A stretch of 64,000 bases of DNA from Salmonella enterica subsp. houtenae serovar Houten (GTDB lineage: Bacteria > Pseudomonadota > Gammaproteobacteria > Enterobacterales > Enterobacteriaceae), in NCBI GenBank assembly GCA_900478215.1, contig LS483478.1, positions 1,736,001-1,800,000 of the forward strand. Reading direction: 5' to 3'. Shown in pieces: positions 46,962-56,399 of this stretch (the first letter of the stretch is position 1; each line of letters starts with the position of its first letter). Position numbers and translations under genes: made by a program. A model generated the notes under the pieces. The model did not search any database. It worked only from the letters and a program-made list of their open reading frames with translations, and was not told the DNA's origin.

Positions 46962-47851
46962 CCCGTCAATTTTTCGCGTACTGGGCATCCCGGCTGCAGT
47001 TTCTGGACGTGCATTATCACGCGCGTCCGGATAGCTACCATCGGCGCTACTCGGCATTTGAAGCCGGGCAGCAGTATGCTCGGTATCAGGGGGGGGTAGT
47101 ATTGAAGAACCACCTGGGGAGCGTGAGTGCGCTGGCGGCGGCCATGCAGGAGATGTCGCTACCTGTGTTTGGCTCCGTGGTGCTCAATGCGGCTGCGGGA
47201 GGAGTGAGCCTGAATACGGTACGCCAGGCGCTGAGCCAGTATCAGTTTGAGGGCGCTCCCCGGTTGCTGGTGCATTTACCTACGGTGGTTTCCACTGCGC
47301 ACAAGAGCACACTTTCAAGATCATTCAGTAATGAATATGCCCGCTATTTTGCCGGACAACCGCTCTCTGTAACCGATGAAGACGGTAAATTACGCTCTGA
47401 CGTTGAGGCGCTGATCCATTTCGCACGACATCATGACATTGTGCTTTCTTCCGGACATACCTCGAAAGATCAAACGTTGCGTCTGATTGAAGCCGTGGAA
47501 CGTGTTGGCGGCGTCCGGTTGATGTTGAACCAACCGGCAAACCCGATCACGGGGTTTTCGGCGGCAGATCTCCGCGCGCTGGGAGAATACGACTGGCTCT
47601 ATGTCGAGCAGTGCGCGCTGACGCTGTACCTGGTCTACCAGACCCCGCAGGACATGTATGATGTTCTGACGCAGGTGAACAATGTGGTTTACAGCTCTGA
47701 TCTGGGCCAACCCGCTCAGCCGGATATCGGTGAATGGCTGGAAGACAGCCGACGCTGGTTCCAGGCCGCCGGACTCAGTGCAGAGCGGATTGATGCAGTG
47801 ACCCGGTTAAACCCGCTCAGGATGCTGGATCCGGAGCGGTCGCCAGATTGA
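46958..47851 (+). CDS. DUF6282-like metal-dependent hydrolase
   Basis: 297 residues. LDVHYHARPDSYHRR near residue 17 has the HxH of amidohydrolase-like metal sites, with further His in VVLKNHLGS, LVHLPTVV and LSSGHTSKDQ. Resembles DUF6282 proteins of unknown activity that accompany 2-oxo-acid operons. Last gene of the operon; its 3' end overlaps the convergent LysR gene by 35 bases. Confidence 0.72.
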   Translation: MTRQFFAYWASRLQFLDVHYHARPDSYHRRYSAFEAGQQYARYQGGVVLKNHLGSVSALAAAMQEMSLPVFGSVVLNAAAGGVSLNTVRQALSQYQFEGAPRLLVHLPTVVSTAHKSTLSRSFSNEYARYFAGQPLSVTDEDGKLRSDVEALIHFARHHDIVLSSGHTSKDQTLRLIEAVERVGGVRLMLNQPANPITGFSAADLRALGEYDWLYVEQCALTLYLVYQTPQDMYDVLTQVNNVVYSSDLGQPAQPDIGEWLEDSRRWFQAAGLSAERIDAVTRLNPLRMLDPERSPD

Positions 47852-48710
47852 GGGTGCGAATAAAATCAATGAATGTCTGCTCTTTGGGGGACGGACGCGG
47901 ATTAATATGCACCACATACATCGGTAACGGCGGAGGCATAAACTCATCCAGTACGGTAATAATTTCGCCTGACTCAATACCGGCTTTGATGGTGAAATCA
48001 GGGAGGTAACAAATCCCAAGCCCTTGATGGACCATGTTACAGAGGTCAAGGCTGTTGCTGACTCTGGAGATGTAATGAGGCCGAATTTCTGTACATTCAT
48101 TATCAATCATAAATTTCCAAGAGCGCCTGTGATTATCAAAGTGCAGCAGACAGGCATGCTTGTGCAGCTCGTCAGGATGTGACGGCATGCCGTGCTGCTG
48201 CGCATAGCTGCGCGAGAGGCAGGTATGTTTTCGCCAGTAACCAATAAGCGAGTAGTATAGATTGCTGTCGGGCAATGGGCCACACTGTAATGCCAGATCA
48301 AAACCGTGGCTGAACAGTTCCATACAGTGGTTTCCGGTGACAATATCCAGCTTAAGGTCAGGGTAGCGTTCAAGGAATGCTTTCAGACTCGGGATTATAT
48401 GCAGATGACTGATGGAATGGGGGATCCCAACCTTGAGGTTGCCGCTAACCACATTACTGAGACTTTTCACGTCCCTGAGGCAGGATTCATACTCATCAAT
48501 AATCAGCAGACAGCGCTGATAAAACTGTTCACCGGCGGCCGTAAGGGATATGCGACGCGAATTACGCTTGATAAGCTGCGTATTGACTTCAGACTCCAGC
48601 TTCTCAATTCTGCGGCTTACCATTGCCGGTGAGAGTTTCATGGCAATCGCGGCGGCCCGGAATCCCTGACATTCCACCACCATCCTGAATGCTTTCATAT
48701 TTTCCAGCAT
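47817..48710 (-). CDS. LysR-family transcriptional regulator
   Basis: 297 residues with an N-terminal winged HTH (MKAFRMVVECQGFRAAAIAM, LSPAMVSRRIEKLES) and a periplasmic-binding-like effector domain. AGGAGG precedes the ATG. Convergent with the metabolic operon and overlapping its last gene, so it is likely the operon's regulator, but unlike most LysR genes it is not divergent from its target. Confidence 0.85.
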   Translation of the reverse strand: MLENMKAFRMVVECQGFRAAAIAMKLSPAMVSRRIEKLESEVNTQLIKRNSRRISLTAAGEQFYQRCLLIIDEYESCLRDVKSLSNVVSGNLKVGIPHSISHLHIIPSLKAFLERYPDLKLDIVTGNHCMELFSHGFDLALQCGPLPDSNLYYSLIGYWRKHTCLSRSYAQQHGMPSHPDELHKHACLLHFDNHRRSWKFMIDNECTEIRPHYISRVSNSLDLCNMVHQGLGICYLPDFTIKAGIESGEIITVLDEFMPPPLPMYVVHINPRPSPKEQTFIDFIRTLNLATAPDPAS

Positions 48711-48872
48711 CGTGTCCTCCTGACATACTCAACATATCTATTCTTGCACTATTCCTTTCATCGGGGGAGTTTAGATATTGTAAGCAAGTCTAAACCTCTC
48801 GCTCATCGCTATGTTATAAAATTTAGTTTTAGTAGCCATCAGGGATAGGTAATGCGAGTGGGAATTTTCCCG

Positions 48873-50098
48873 CTACGATATTTTCTTCAGATCCCCGGCT
48901 ATCTGATAAGGCGACACATACAGATCCATATTTGCATCCAGATAGTCAGCCCACCATTGCATCATACGGATCCGCTCTTCCAGATATTCAGCCTTATGAA
49001 TATAGGCGGCACGCACGCTGTTTCTTTCCTGATGGCTCATTTGTTTTTCAATGGCCTCTTTGCTCCACAATCCCGACTCACTCAGGGCGCTGCACGCCAT
49101 TGCCCGGAAGCCGTGGCCGCAGACCTCTTTTTTGGCGTCGTAACCCATCACGCGCAGCGCCTTATTAACGGTGTTATCGCTCATGCATTTATCCTGCGTA
49201 TTCGCCGGGGAAAATGAAGGACAGATGACCGGAAAGCGCCTCAATCTGTTTTAAGACAGTAATAGCCTGATCGGACAGCGGAACGATGTGCTGTGTTTTC
49301 ATTTTTGTACCGCGATGAGAAAATTTGACGTGCTCAATCTGCTCCCGTTCTTCCGGGATCACCCATAATTTCTGCTGCCAGTCGATCTCACTCCAGCGGG
49401 CAAAACGTAACTCACTGGAACGCACGAAGAACAACAGTGAAAGCTTAAGGGCGTATCTGGTCAGCAGCCTGCCGCAGTAACTGTCTGTGCGGGATAATAG
49501 TTCAGGCAACTTATCCAGCGGGGTAAATTCGCCATCCAGATCCAGCGCCGGGTTTGATTAACTGTTTCTTAACCGCATAGCGCATGATCTCCGTGACGTA
49601 GTTTTTCAGCCGTGCAGTGATTTCCAGAAAGCCTTTGTTTTCCACTTTGCGCAGAGTGAATAACAGCGTTTCCGTGGTGATTTGATCGATAAGGCTGTCC
49701 CCGATATCCGGGAAAACATACATTTCCAGCCTGCGCTGGATGGTTGTCGCATAATGTGCAGACCAGCGCTTATGCTCACCATGCCAGTTCATGGCTATCT
49801 GGCGAAAGATATGTCCGTTTTTCTTTTTTTGTTGTGCGATTTTCTTGTCAGCGGAGGGATCGACCCCTTCACGTATTTTCGCACGCGCGGCATCACGTAA
49901 CTGTCGCGCTTTGAATAGAGACACATCAGGGTAAGGACCAAAGGCCAGCTTTTTCTCTTTTCTTTCAATGCGGTACTTCATGTACCAGAGTTTCGAGCCG
50001 TTGGGTTTGATCAGCAGGTACAGTCCTGAGCTGTCTGCCAGTTTGAAGGGTTTTTCAGTGGGTTTAGTCTTGCGGATAGCGGTATCTGTTAATGCCAT
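48873..50098 (-). pseudogene. P4-type integrase (copy C), two frameshifts
   Basis: ATG at 50098 (MALTDTAIRKTKPTEKPFKL). The first frameshift is in the same GTTAATCAAACCC as in copy B; the second is a two-base loss (GAATACGCAGG versus GAATACGATCAGG) near 49197 before DKCMSDNTV. The C-terminus ends AGDLKKIS. The gene sits about 165 bases from the tRNA-Asn at 50264. Confidence 0.88.
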
Positions 50099-50263
50099 AG
50101 CGGGGGGCTCCATTTTCTCACCGAACCGTGAGGCCCCCGATTAAGCCCCCCAAAACTATGGATGTCAAGAAACCCGGCAATCCTTCTCAGGACAACCGGG
50201 TAAAGATAAGCTCTTGTTTTTCAAACGTCTCCGGACTCGCTGGGATGTCCCGAAACTAAAATC

Positions 50264-50339
50264 TGGCTCCTCTGACTGGACTCGAACCAGTGACATACGG
50301 ATTAACAGTCCGCCGTTCTACCGACTGAACTACAGAGGA
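50264..50339 (-). tRNA. asn tRNA: tRNA-Asn (GTT)
   Basis: 76 nt, anticodon GTT, T-loop TTCGAGT; attachment gene for integrase copy C. Confidence 0.97.
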
Positions 50340-50698
50340 ATCGTGTGAACGGGGCGCATAGTAACGATGTGCGATCGGCTTGTCAAAGGGGGAAATAAGA
50401 TTCCGCGTCTGTTTGCTGACAAAAACAACAAAGCGTTGAAGTTTTGATCTAATCCATGCTTTGCCCCAGTGTGGTGCAACTTTGGTTGTAATTACACAGG
50501 TCAAACACTGTGACCTCACTGTGATGGCTGTGTACCTGCGTCCAATGAATCGTGAAAAACTGGCAGGTATTTTGCCAGTAATTCTAAGACGTGACGTCGT
50601 AAAGATTAAAGACAGTGTAAATAGACCCGTTTTAGTTCCAGGCATTTTTTGAGTTACCGGCCAAATTGACCCTGGCCCAAAATCAATGCAGTGCTAAA
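50340..50698. other. Non-coding region between tRNA-Asn and the IS remnant
   Basis: No gene. Flank after the tRNA resembles that at 26076-26110. The 27-bp scar repeat lies at 50614-50640. Confidence 0.4.
50614..50640 (+). repeat. 27-bp scar repeat shared with 35477-35503
   Basis: AGTGTAAATAGACCCGTTTT..., 25 of 27 matches with the reverse complement of 35477-35503. Confidence 0.55.
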
Positions 50699-51753
50699 TC
50701 AGAGATCTTCGTCTTTTTGCAGGCTCCGGATAAATTCAGCCGGAGTCATGTCATTTAATGATGAATGCGTTCTCTCATGATTATATTCCCTGCGCCACTT
50801 CTTGAGTTTATCCTGCGCATCTTCCAGCGACAGGAACCAGTGAATACTCAGGCATTCATCCCGCAGGCTTCCGTTAAACGATTCAGTAAACGGGTTATCT
50901 GTCGGTTTTCCGGGGCGGGAGAAGTCCATCGTCACACCGTGTTCATACGCCCATTACGCCCATTACGCCCATTTATCCAGGCTTTTCGGGATAACTCGCT
51001 GCCGTTATCTGTCTGAATACGTACCGGCAGACGCTTATCCAGCACCCGCAGCGGTTCCATTACGCGGGCCACATCCTCACCCTTCAATGATTTTCCGGCA
51101 TGGATCGCCAGGCATTCCCGACTAAAATTATCCACTACAGTCAGCGCCCGGAAGCGCCGCCCATTAAACAGACTATCCGACACGAAATCCTGATCGATGT
51201 ACGTCGGGGCCGGACGCTGCTGACGGTGTGCCGCACTGACATGTCTGCGGGGGCGTTTTCTGCGCAGGTTCAGGCCTTCCAGACAATAAATCCGGTGGTT
51301 AACAGGCCATCCCTCCCGGCGCAACTGAATATGAATACGCGGGCAACCGTAGCGTATCCGGGTTTCCGCTATTTCCCGGATACGCAGGGTTATCGCCCGA
51401 TCGTCACGCCGACTCTGCCAGTGGCAGACAGTTCTGATCTGCATCAGCAACCCACATCCCCGAATGACACTGAATATCAGGCGGCCGGAAGTTAATCCCA
51501 TACAAGAAAAGTTGCAGTGTACTGAAAAATGGCGACAGGTTGCACCTGCACAATCGGAGCCTGATTTTTATACTGGCCTCAGAGGCCGTCCAGTTGTTGA
51601 GGCGATTGTGTGCGGATTACCCATTTGGGCACAGGTTTTCCTGATGCCGGACAGATGTAAGCAACAACCTAAAACTTCCCCGACGCGGGTGCCGGTTTCG
51701 GCCTGTTTCAGTGCAAACGCAATCTGTTCTTCGGTATAACGGGTCTTTTTCAT
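50699..51753 (-). mobile_element. IS3-family element, defective
   Basis: orfA starts at 51753 (MKKTRYTEEQIAFALKQAET) but is soon frameshifted and deleted. orfB (51501-50699) is an integrase-core transposase: TVVDNFSRECLAIHAGKSLK and IQTDNGSE give two of the DDE residues, and SFNGSLRDECL the Glu. Near 50947 a 9-bp unit is triplicated, which puts two TAA codons in the native frame, and another frameshift precedes it. Terminal inverted repeats were not identified. Confidence 0.8.
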
Positions 51754-51956
51754 GGCAATGCGCCTCTCTGTGAGAGGAAAGAAAGACCGGAAACTTCAGT
51801 TTAGACTGGCACTGTTTACAGGGGGAAGATCATTCGTAGTTCATCCTGCATTCAGTCTAATCGGGAAACGGGGAAATACTTATATACCAGGCCATTGCTG
51901 CTAATCCACACCAGGGTGAATAATTGTGAAAACTCTGTGTCGCCAGTGTTATCAAC

Positions 51957-51980
51957 CTGGCCGGGAAAATTCCCAGCCAG
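51957..51980 (-). terminator. Hairpin after C69 copy 2
   Basis: CTGGC-GGGAA pairs with TTCCC-GCCAG with one mismatch. No T-run follows. Confidence 0.4.
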
Positions 51981-52007
51981 ATGATGACACGTAAATAATG
52001 CGATGTG

Positions 52008-53504
52008 TTAGTCCTTTTTCGCCGCATTAGCAAAGAATATATCGGATTGGATATCCTTGGTGCGTAGGGTGAAAAGTTGATTTGTTAACGTTTCAGTGAG
52101 CTTTTCTGCATCAGCCATGACCCGTAAATTAAAATCGTTCAACATTTTATCCGCCGCATCTTTATTGGTTTTAGCCATATTCAGATATTCCGTTTCGACC
52201 TCTTGCTGCTCTTTCGCTGTTTTGGCTTCCCATTCGGCGTAGGCTTTTTTCACAACGGGAGCGAGCTTAGGGTAGTCCGTCATTGTTAATGTCTGCAATT
52301 TCCGGTATTTCCAGTAAATAGACTGACTGTCAGCTTTATCCGCACCCATAGTATAATTTACCGGATACGCCTTTAAACCGCTGTAATAGGGGACGAAGGC
52401 GGTTAAATCGGCCATTCCTAAACCAATGTAGGTGACTTCACCAATTTCTTTCGGCAGCCACGGGCGGACCTGCATCACATGTGCTTCATAGGTACGAAAA
52501 ACGCTGACGGGGCGCCAGGGTTCTTTGCCATTCAGGCCGTTAGAGTAAGGATCGTGTTTTGTCCCCTCGTAATGGCTGCGTAAAACGGCTTTGACGTCAT
52601 CAAGCGTCATTTTCTTCTCAGGCGTCATAAAAACAGGGAACTGCCTTCCGGTGGCCATATCTTGTTTTACTGAAGGATTAAATTTTTGCTGAATGGTCCA
52701 TACGCGCGGATCATTATAGGTGCGATCTCGCTCATCGTCGCGTGTGTAGGCTTTGGAGAAATTGAACTTACCGTCTTTTTGTGGATTATAAAGTCCTTTT
52801 TCAGTGGCAAATGCCACCAAAGATTTTGACCCCATCACATTCGCATCATTTGGATCGTAATTCTGTAGACGCCCCTGATTACCGGTGGCGAAATACTGAT
52901 TAGCCGCGAGGCGCTGCGCCATCCATTGATGACCCGTGGCGGTTTCCAGATACCAGATTTCATTATCATCTACTACTGCGACGCCAAAACCTTCCCCGGC
53001 GCCAACGGTTTCAATAATGTGCCCCAGCAGCGCAATCGCCTCACGCGCTGTTTTGGTCTGTGAAAGCAAGATATCCGGGATATCGTCTTCAGTAATGCCT
53101 TTATCTTCAACGTAGGGATCGAAGGCGAGAGCTTTGGGCGAAGCAAAAATAGACTCCGTACCGCTTACGCCCACTCCCGCTTCGTTAAAACCGGTAGCGC
53201 CGTGTAGCTGTGTTTTCCAGTTCGGCACTGTCGTATAACGTAACGACTCTTTTGGTAATGGCCAGGTAAAATCATTCGCGCCATTATGCGCTTTGGTGCT
53301 ATACATCCCGGTCTGATTATGCATGGCGGGATGGATGACAAAATGCTGTGCTTTCATTGCATCACTGTCTGCGCTACGGGCGACGATCATTGAGCCGTCT
53401 GATGATGCTTCGTTGCCTACCAGTAACGTTGTACAGGAGAAGCCTGATGAGATGAACGCTAAATTTATTGACAATGCAAGCATACACTTTTTAAAAGAAA
53501 ACAT
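52008..53504 (-). CDS. C69-family secreted peptidase, copy 2
   Basis: 498 residues from ATG 53504 (AAGAGGGA upstream). Signal peptide ends ISSGFS-CTTLLVG, exposing the catalytic Cys. Blocks ASSDGSMIVARSADSDAM, GEGFGVAVVDDNEIWYLETA and QYFATGNQGRLQNYDPND parallel copy 1 throughout. I infer a periplasmic or secreted dipeptidase of the PipD type. A 12-codon longer frame exists but lacks a ribosome site. Confidence 0.85.
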   Translation of the reverse strand: MFSFKKCMLALSINLAFISSGFSCTTLLVGNEASSDGSMIVARSADSDAMKAQHFVIHPAMHNQTGMYSTKAHNGANDFTWPLPKESLRYTTVPNWKTQLHGATGFNEAGVGVSGTESIFASPKALAFDPYVEDKGITEDDIPDILLSQTKTAREAIALLGHIIETVGAGEGFGVAVVDDNEIWYLETATGHQWMAQRLAANQYFATGNQGRLQNYDPNDANVMGSKSLVAFATEKGLYNPQKDGKFNFSKAYTRDDERDRTYNDPRVWTIQQKFNPSVKQDMATGRQFPVFMTPEKKMTLDDVKAVLRSHYEGTKHDPYSNGLNGKEPWRPVSVFRTYEAHVMQVRPWLPKEIGEVTYIGLGMADLTAFVPYYSGLKAYPVNYTMGADKADSQSIYWKYRKLQTLTMTDYPKLAPVVKKAYAEWEAKTAKEQQEVETEYLNMAKTNKDAADKMLNDFNLRVMADAEKLTETLTNQLFTLRTKDIQSDIFFANAAKKD

Positions 53505-53978
53505 ATTTTTCCCTCTTAAATGCCATAAATACACCGGAATCACTCCGTGCCATTAAGTATGAAATCGATACTGAATATCGGTTTTCATCAGGGAAGACGC
53601 CCCTGCCCACGCTTTCCCGAATATCTGTAGTGTGTTCTGACCATTCTTTAATGAAATAAAAATGACCATATTGTTTATTTATTCATCTACAGATGCCCTG
53701 GTATTCAGGATATACCCTAAACCAGGCGGAAGAATAACAATCAGAGAAAGGATTTCAGTGACATGCTTCTCAATATATTAGTACTTAAGAAAAATTCATT
53801 TTAGCGTTCTGGAATTTTTATCTGTGTTATTAGAACGATAAGAAGGTTTATTAGCGTCGTGTTACAAAAGTAAATAATCATATTTTGGCTATTTTGATTC
53901 GGATAATTCAACTGTGGCAGTAAATATATTGCAGGATAAAATCAGAGGCGAAGCGCAGCGGTAACTGAGGCACAAAGC
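53505..53978. other. AT-rich upstream region of C69 copy 2
   Basis: No gene seen. Low GC suggests acquired DNA up to the tRNA-Asn terminator. Confidence 0.4.
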
Positions 53979-54005
53979 AAAAAGCCCGCTTGAAAGCAGG
54001 CTTTT
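53979..54005 (-). terminator. Terminator of tRNA-Asn
   Basis: AGCCTGCTT-TC-AAGCGGGCTTTTTGC on the minus strand, immediately after the tRNA. Confidence 0.85.
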
Positions 54006-54012
54006 CTGAATT

Positions 54013-54088
54013 TGGCTCCTCTGACTGGACTCGAACCAGTGACATACGGATTAACAGTCCGCCGTTCTACCGACTGAACTACAGAGGA
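54013..54088 (-). tRNA. asnT: tRNA-Asn (GTT)
   Basis: 76 nt, anticodon GTT. Beside mtfA, the place of asnT in E. coli. No integrase is attached, and it retains its own terminator, so this copy is unoccupied. Confidence 0.95.
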
Positions 54089-54188
54089 ATCGTTTCAACG
54101 AGGCGCATAATACTGGGCTAACTATAACGTGTCAACAGTAAAATTAACACGTCAATTCAATTGGTTAATTAACCTACAAAATGAGGAA

Positions 54189-54986
54189 TTAATGTTCTGA
54201 TTCTCTCCCGTAGCTGCCTTCGGTTGCGTCTACCTGCAAGCGCTGAGAAGGGTCCTGGCGATAGAACTGACAAAAACGCTGCCATAACGCCGGGAAACGT
54301 GGGGCAAACAGTTCTGGTGCGCTAAAAAAATACTCTGATAACACGGCAAAACATTCTGCAGGGTCGGTGGCAGCATAGGCATCTATGCTGGCAGCGCTTT
54401 CGCCAACAAGATCGATTTCATCCTGAATATTATTCATTGCGGCGTGGAGATCGTGTTCCCAGCCAGCGACATCGCGCAACGGGATGAAAGGAATGCCGCT
54501 GGCGCGATCGCCATTACGCATATCCAGTTTATGTGCGACTTCATGAATAATGAGGTTGAACCCCGAAACATCGAACGAGTCCTGGATATCCAGCCAGTTC
54601 AGAATGATTGGTCCTTGTTGCCAGCTTTGCCCCGACTGTACAACGCGCTGACTATGCACCAGACCGATGTCATCTTCCCATTCATCATCTACAACAAAGG
54701 GAGCGGGGTAAATGAGTACTTCATGAAAACCATCAAGCCACTCAATACCGAGCTCCAGGATCGGTAAGCAAAAAATTAACGCAATACGTGCGCTTTTTAA
54801 CGAGTCGAGCTCAAATCCCTGTAGCGCTACCAGTCTTTTTTGCTGCAAAAAACGTTCGGCCAGCGCAATGAGCCGGGCCTGTTCTTGCGCGGTGAGGTTT
54901 ACCAGAAGAGGTATAGCCAGCGCATCATCCCACGGCCAGTCTGCGTTCTGGGTTATTTCTTGTGCTTTCCAGGGCCACTTAATCAT
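54189..54986 (-). CDS. mtfA: Mlc-titration factor / aminopeptidase MtfA
   Basis: 265 residues matching MtfA (YeeI). LIIHEVAHKLDMRNG carries the zinc-binding HExxH. MtfA binds the repressor Mlc and so affects ptsG expression; it also has peptidase activity. Position between asnT and serU is conserved. Confidence 0.93.
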   Translation of the reverse strand: MIKWPWKAQEITQNADWPWDDALAIPLLVNLTAQEQARLIALAERFLQQKRLVALQGFELDSLKSARIALIFCLPILELGIEWLDGFHEVLIYPAPFVVDDEWEDDIGLVHSQRVVQSGQSWQQGPIILNWLDIQDSFDVSGFNLIIHEVAHKLDMRNGDRASGIPFIPLRDVAGWEHDLHAAMNNIQDEIDLVGESAASIDAYAATDPAECFAVLSEYFFSAPELFAPRFPALWQRFCQFYRQDPSQRLQVDATEGSYGRESEH

Positions 54987-55074
54987 CGTTTTGCTCGTAA
55001 ACTCGTCACTTGAACAAAATTACCCGAACAGGGTCTGTTAAAATGCCAAATTACCTGGCATCATTGCAATATAC

Positions 55075-55164
55075 GGAGAGATGCCGGAGCGGCTGAACGG
55101 ACCGGTCTCGAAAACCGGAGTAGGGGCAACTCTACCGGGGGTTCAAATCCCCCTCTCTCCGCCA
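55075..55164 (+). tRNA. serU: tRNA-Ser (CGA)
   Basis: 90 nt with encoded CCA and a long variable arm (AGTAGGGGCAACTCTACC). Anticodon CGA in GGTCTCGAAAACC. Confidence 0.97.
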
Positions 55165-55718
55165 CTATTCAAACACTTAGCTTAACTGCTTTCAATGACC
55201 CTCGTCACACTTGATATGTCACTGCCTGGTATAGTGTTAGTATACGTACAGGAGCCCTTACCTATCTCTGTTTTTCTCAAAACAGGAAGTGTCAGTGTTG
55301 AAGACATTTACCTTTCGCGATGGTGCGAATCTATCCGGTTTACGACATCAGGAGAGTGGCGTATCTATTGTCAGGATATGTAGGCGTTGTGAGACGTAAC
55401 TGACTATCAATAGATATTACATGAAGATGATTTACACCTGGTTTCATCTACAATGGCGGGGCATAGATAAAAATTGTATGGCAATCAGCGCGATAATGCT
55501 AAAAAAGTAATTAATATTTTTTTAACAACACTAAAGCTTGCTATGTTCAGTTAACCGTGCGTTAATGGGTGTGCGGTTTGATACAAACTTATCTGAAGTA
55601 GTGATTGTAATATTTCTCATCATTTGTCCCTCTTGAGATCTCCTTTAGGTTTTTTTCTCTCTGATAATTTTTTTCAGGCCATTCCATCCAAACGGCTAAT
55701 TCAAAAGGTAACAATATT
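55165..55718. other. Region between serU and cspB, including the csp leader
   Basis: No gene; a frame at 55195 is not credible. The last ~160 bases are the long untranslated leader expected for cold-shock mRNAs, with GTGCGGTTTGATACAAAC at about 55571-55588 as a cold-box-like element. Confidence 0.45.
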
Positions 55719-55931
55719 ATGACGACGAAAATCACTGGTTTAGTAAAATGGTTTAACCCTGAAAAGGGATTCGGTTTCATTACGCCTAAAGATGGCAGCA
55801 AAGATGTATTTGTACATTTCTCTGCAATCCAAAGTAATGATTTCCGCACCCTTAATGAAAATCAGGAAGTTGAATTTTCAGTAGAGCAGGGACCAAAAGG
55901 TCCATCAGCGGTCAACGTTGTGGTGCTTTAA
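55719..55931 (+). CDS. cspB: Cold-shock protein CspB-like
   Basis: 70 residues of the CspA family. RNP1 (KGFGFITP) and RNP2 (DVFVHFSAI) nucleic-acid motifs are intact. These proteins melt mRNA structure at low temperature. AAGG precedes the ATG. Followed directly by a YmcF-like ORF. Confidence 0.9.
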   Translation: MTTKITGLVKWFNPEKGFGFITPKDGSKDVFVHFSAIQSNDFRTLNENQEVEFSVEQGPKGPSAVNVVVL

Positions 55932-55953
55932 GGCAACTGATATCACTAATAAA

Positions 55954-56130
55954 ATTCACTTCAGGTGTCCATGTTGCCATGGTTCACAATACAGGACATC
56001 GACATTCGATGTTACTGAGAAAAATCCGTTTGGTGCGAAATGTATTTTTTGTAAGTCAACCATGATTACTTTTGATAATGTTGCTCTGTATATTCGATCA
56101 GGACAAATTCCGCCAGATTTTAGAAAATAA
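55954..56130 (+). CDS. YmcF/YnfQ-like cold-shock microprotein, likely non-AUG start
   Basis: A zinc-ribbon-like small protein: HFRCPCCHGSQYRTSTFDVT, then NPFGAKCIFCKSTMITF. E. coli YmcF and YnfQ, encoded after csp genes, were shown to start at ATT. Here the conserved part begins at ATT 55954 (I-H-F-R) and no ATG lies in frame upstream. ATC at 55942 (eight bases after AAGG) or TTG at 55918 inside cspB are alternatives. A terminator follows. Confidence 0.75.
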   Translation: MHFRCPCCHGSQYRTSTFDVTEKNPFGAKCIFCKSTMITFDNVALYIRSGQIPPDFRK

Positions 56131-56138
56131 TTCACATT

Positions 56139-56160
56139 AGCTCCTTACCGGAGCTTTTTT
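56139..56160 (+). terminator. Terminator of the cspB-ymcF unit
   Basis: AGCTCC-TTACC-GGAGCT followed by TTTTTT. Confidence 0.9.
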
Positions 56161-56359
56161 ATGATCGGATGATTATGACAATAAAAAACTATGGAAGCCG
56201 ACATCCATAATGACATTCTCCTTTTCCTTCCATTAAAAAGAGTTTCCTCTCTTGCAGATAGCCTCTAAAAAGAGTGAGTTTATCCTCTCTATCAGATGAA
56301 AATGTGTCAGCCTGTCCTTACGTCGTTATCCGTTATTTCATTCTCGCCATTACAATAAC

Positions 56360-56382
56360 AAGCCCGCACAGCGCGCGGGCTT
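56360..56382 (-). terminator. Terminator of the porin gene
   Basis: AAGCCCGC and GCGGGCTT form a GC-rich stem 18 bases after the porin stop. Confidence 0.7.
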
Positions 56383-56399
56383 GAATAACATAAAGTGTC

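Noticed and set aside
50461..50652. 63-codon frame between tRNA-Asn and the IS
   Set aside because: No ribosome site; it spans the scar repeat and looks like chance.
55195..55383. 62-codon frame after serU
   Set aside because: No ribosome site or recognisable similarity.
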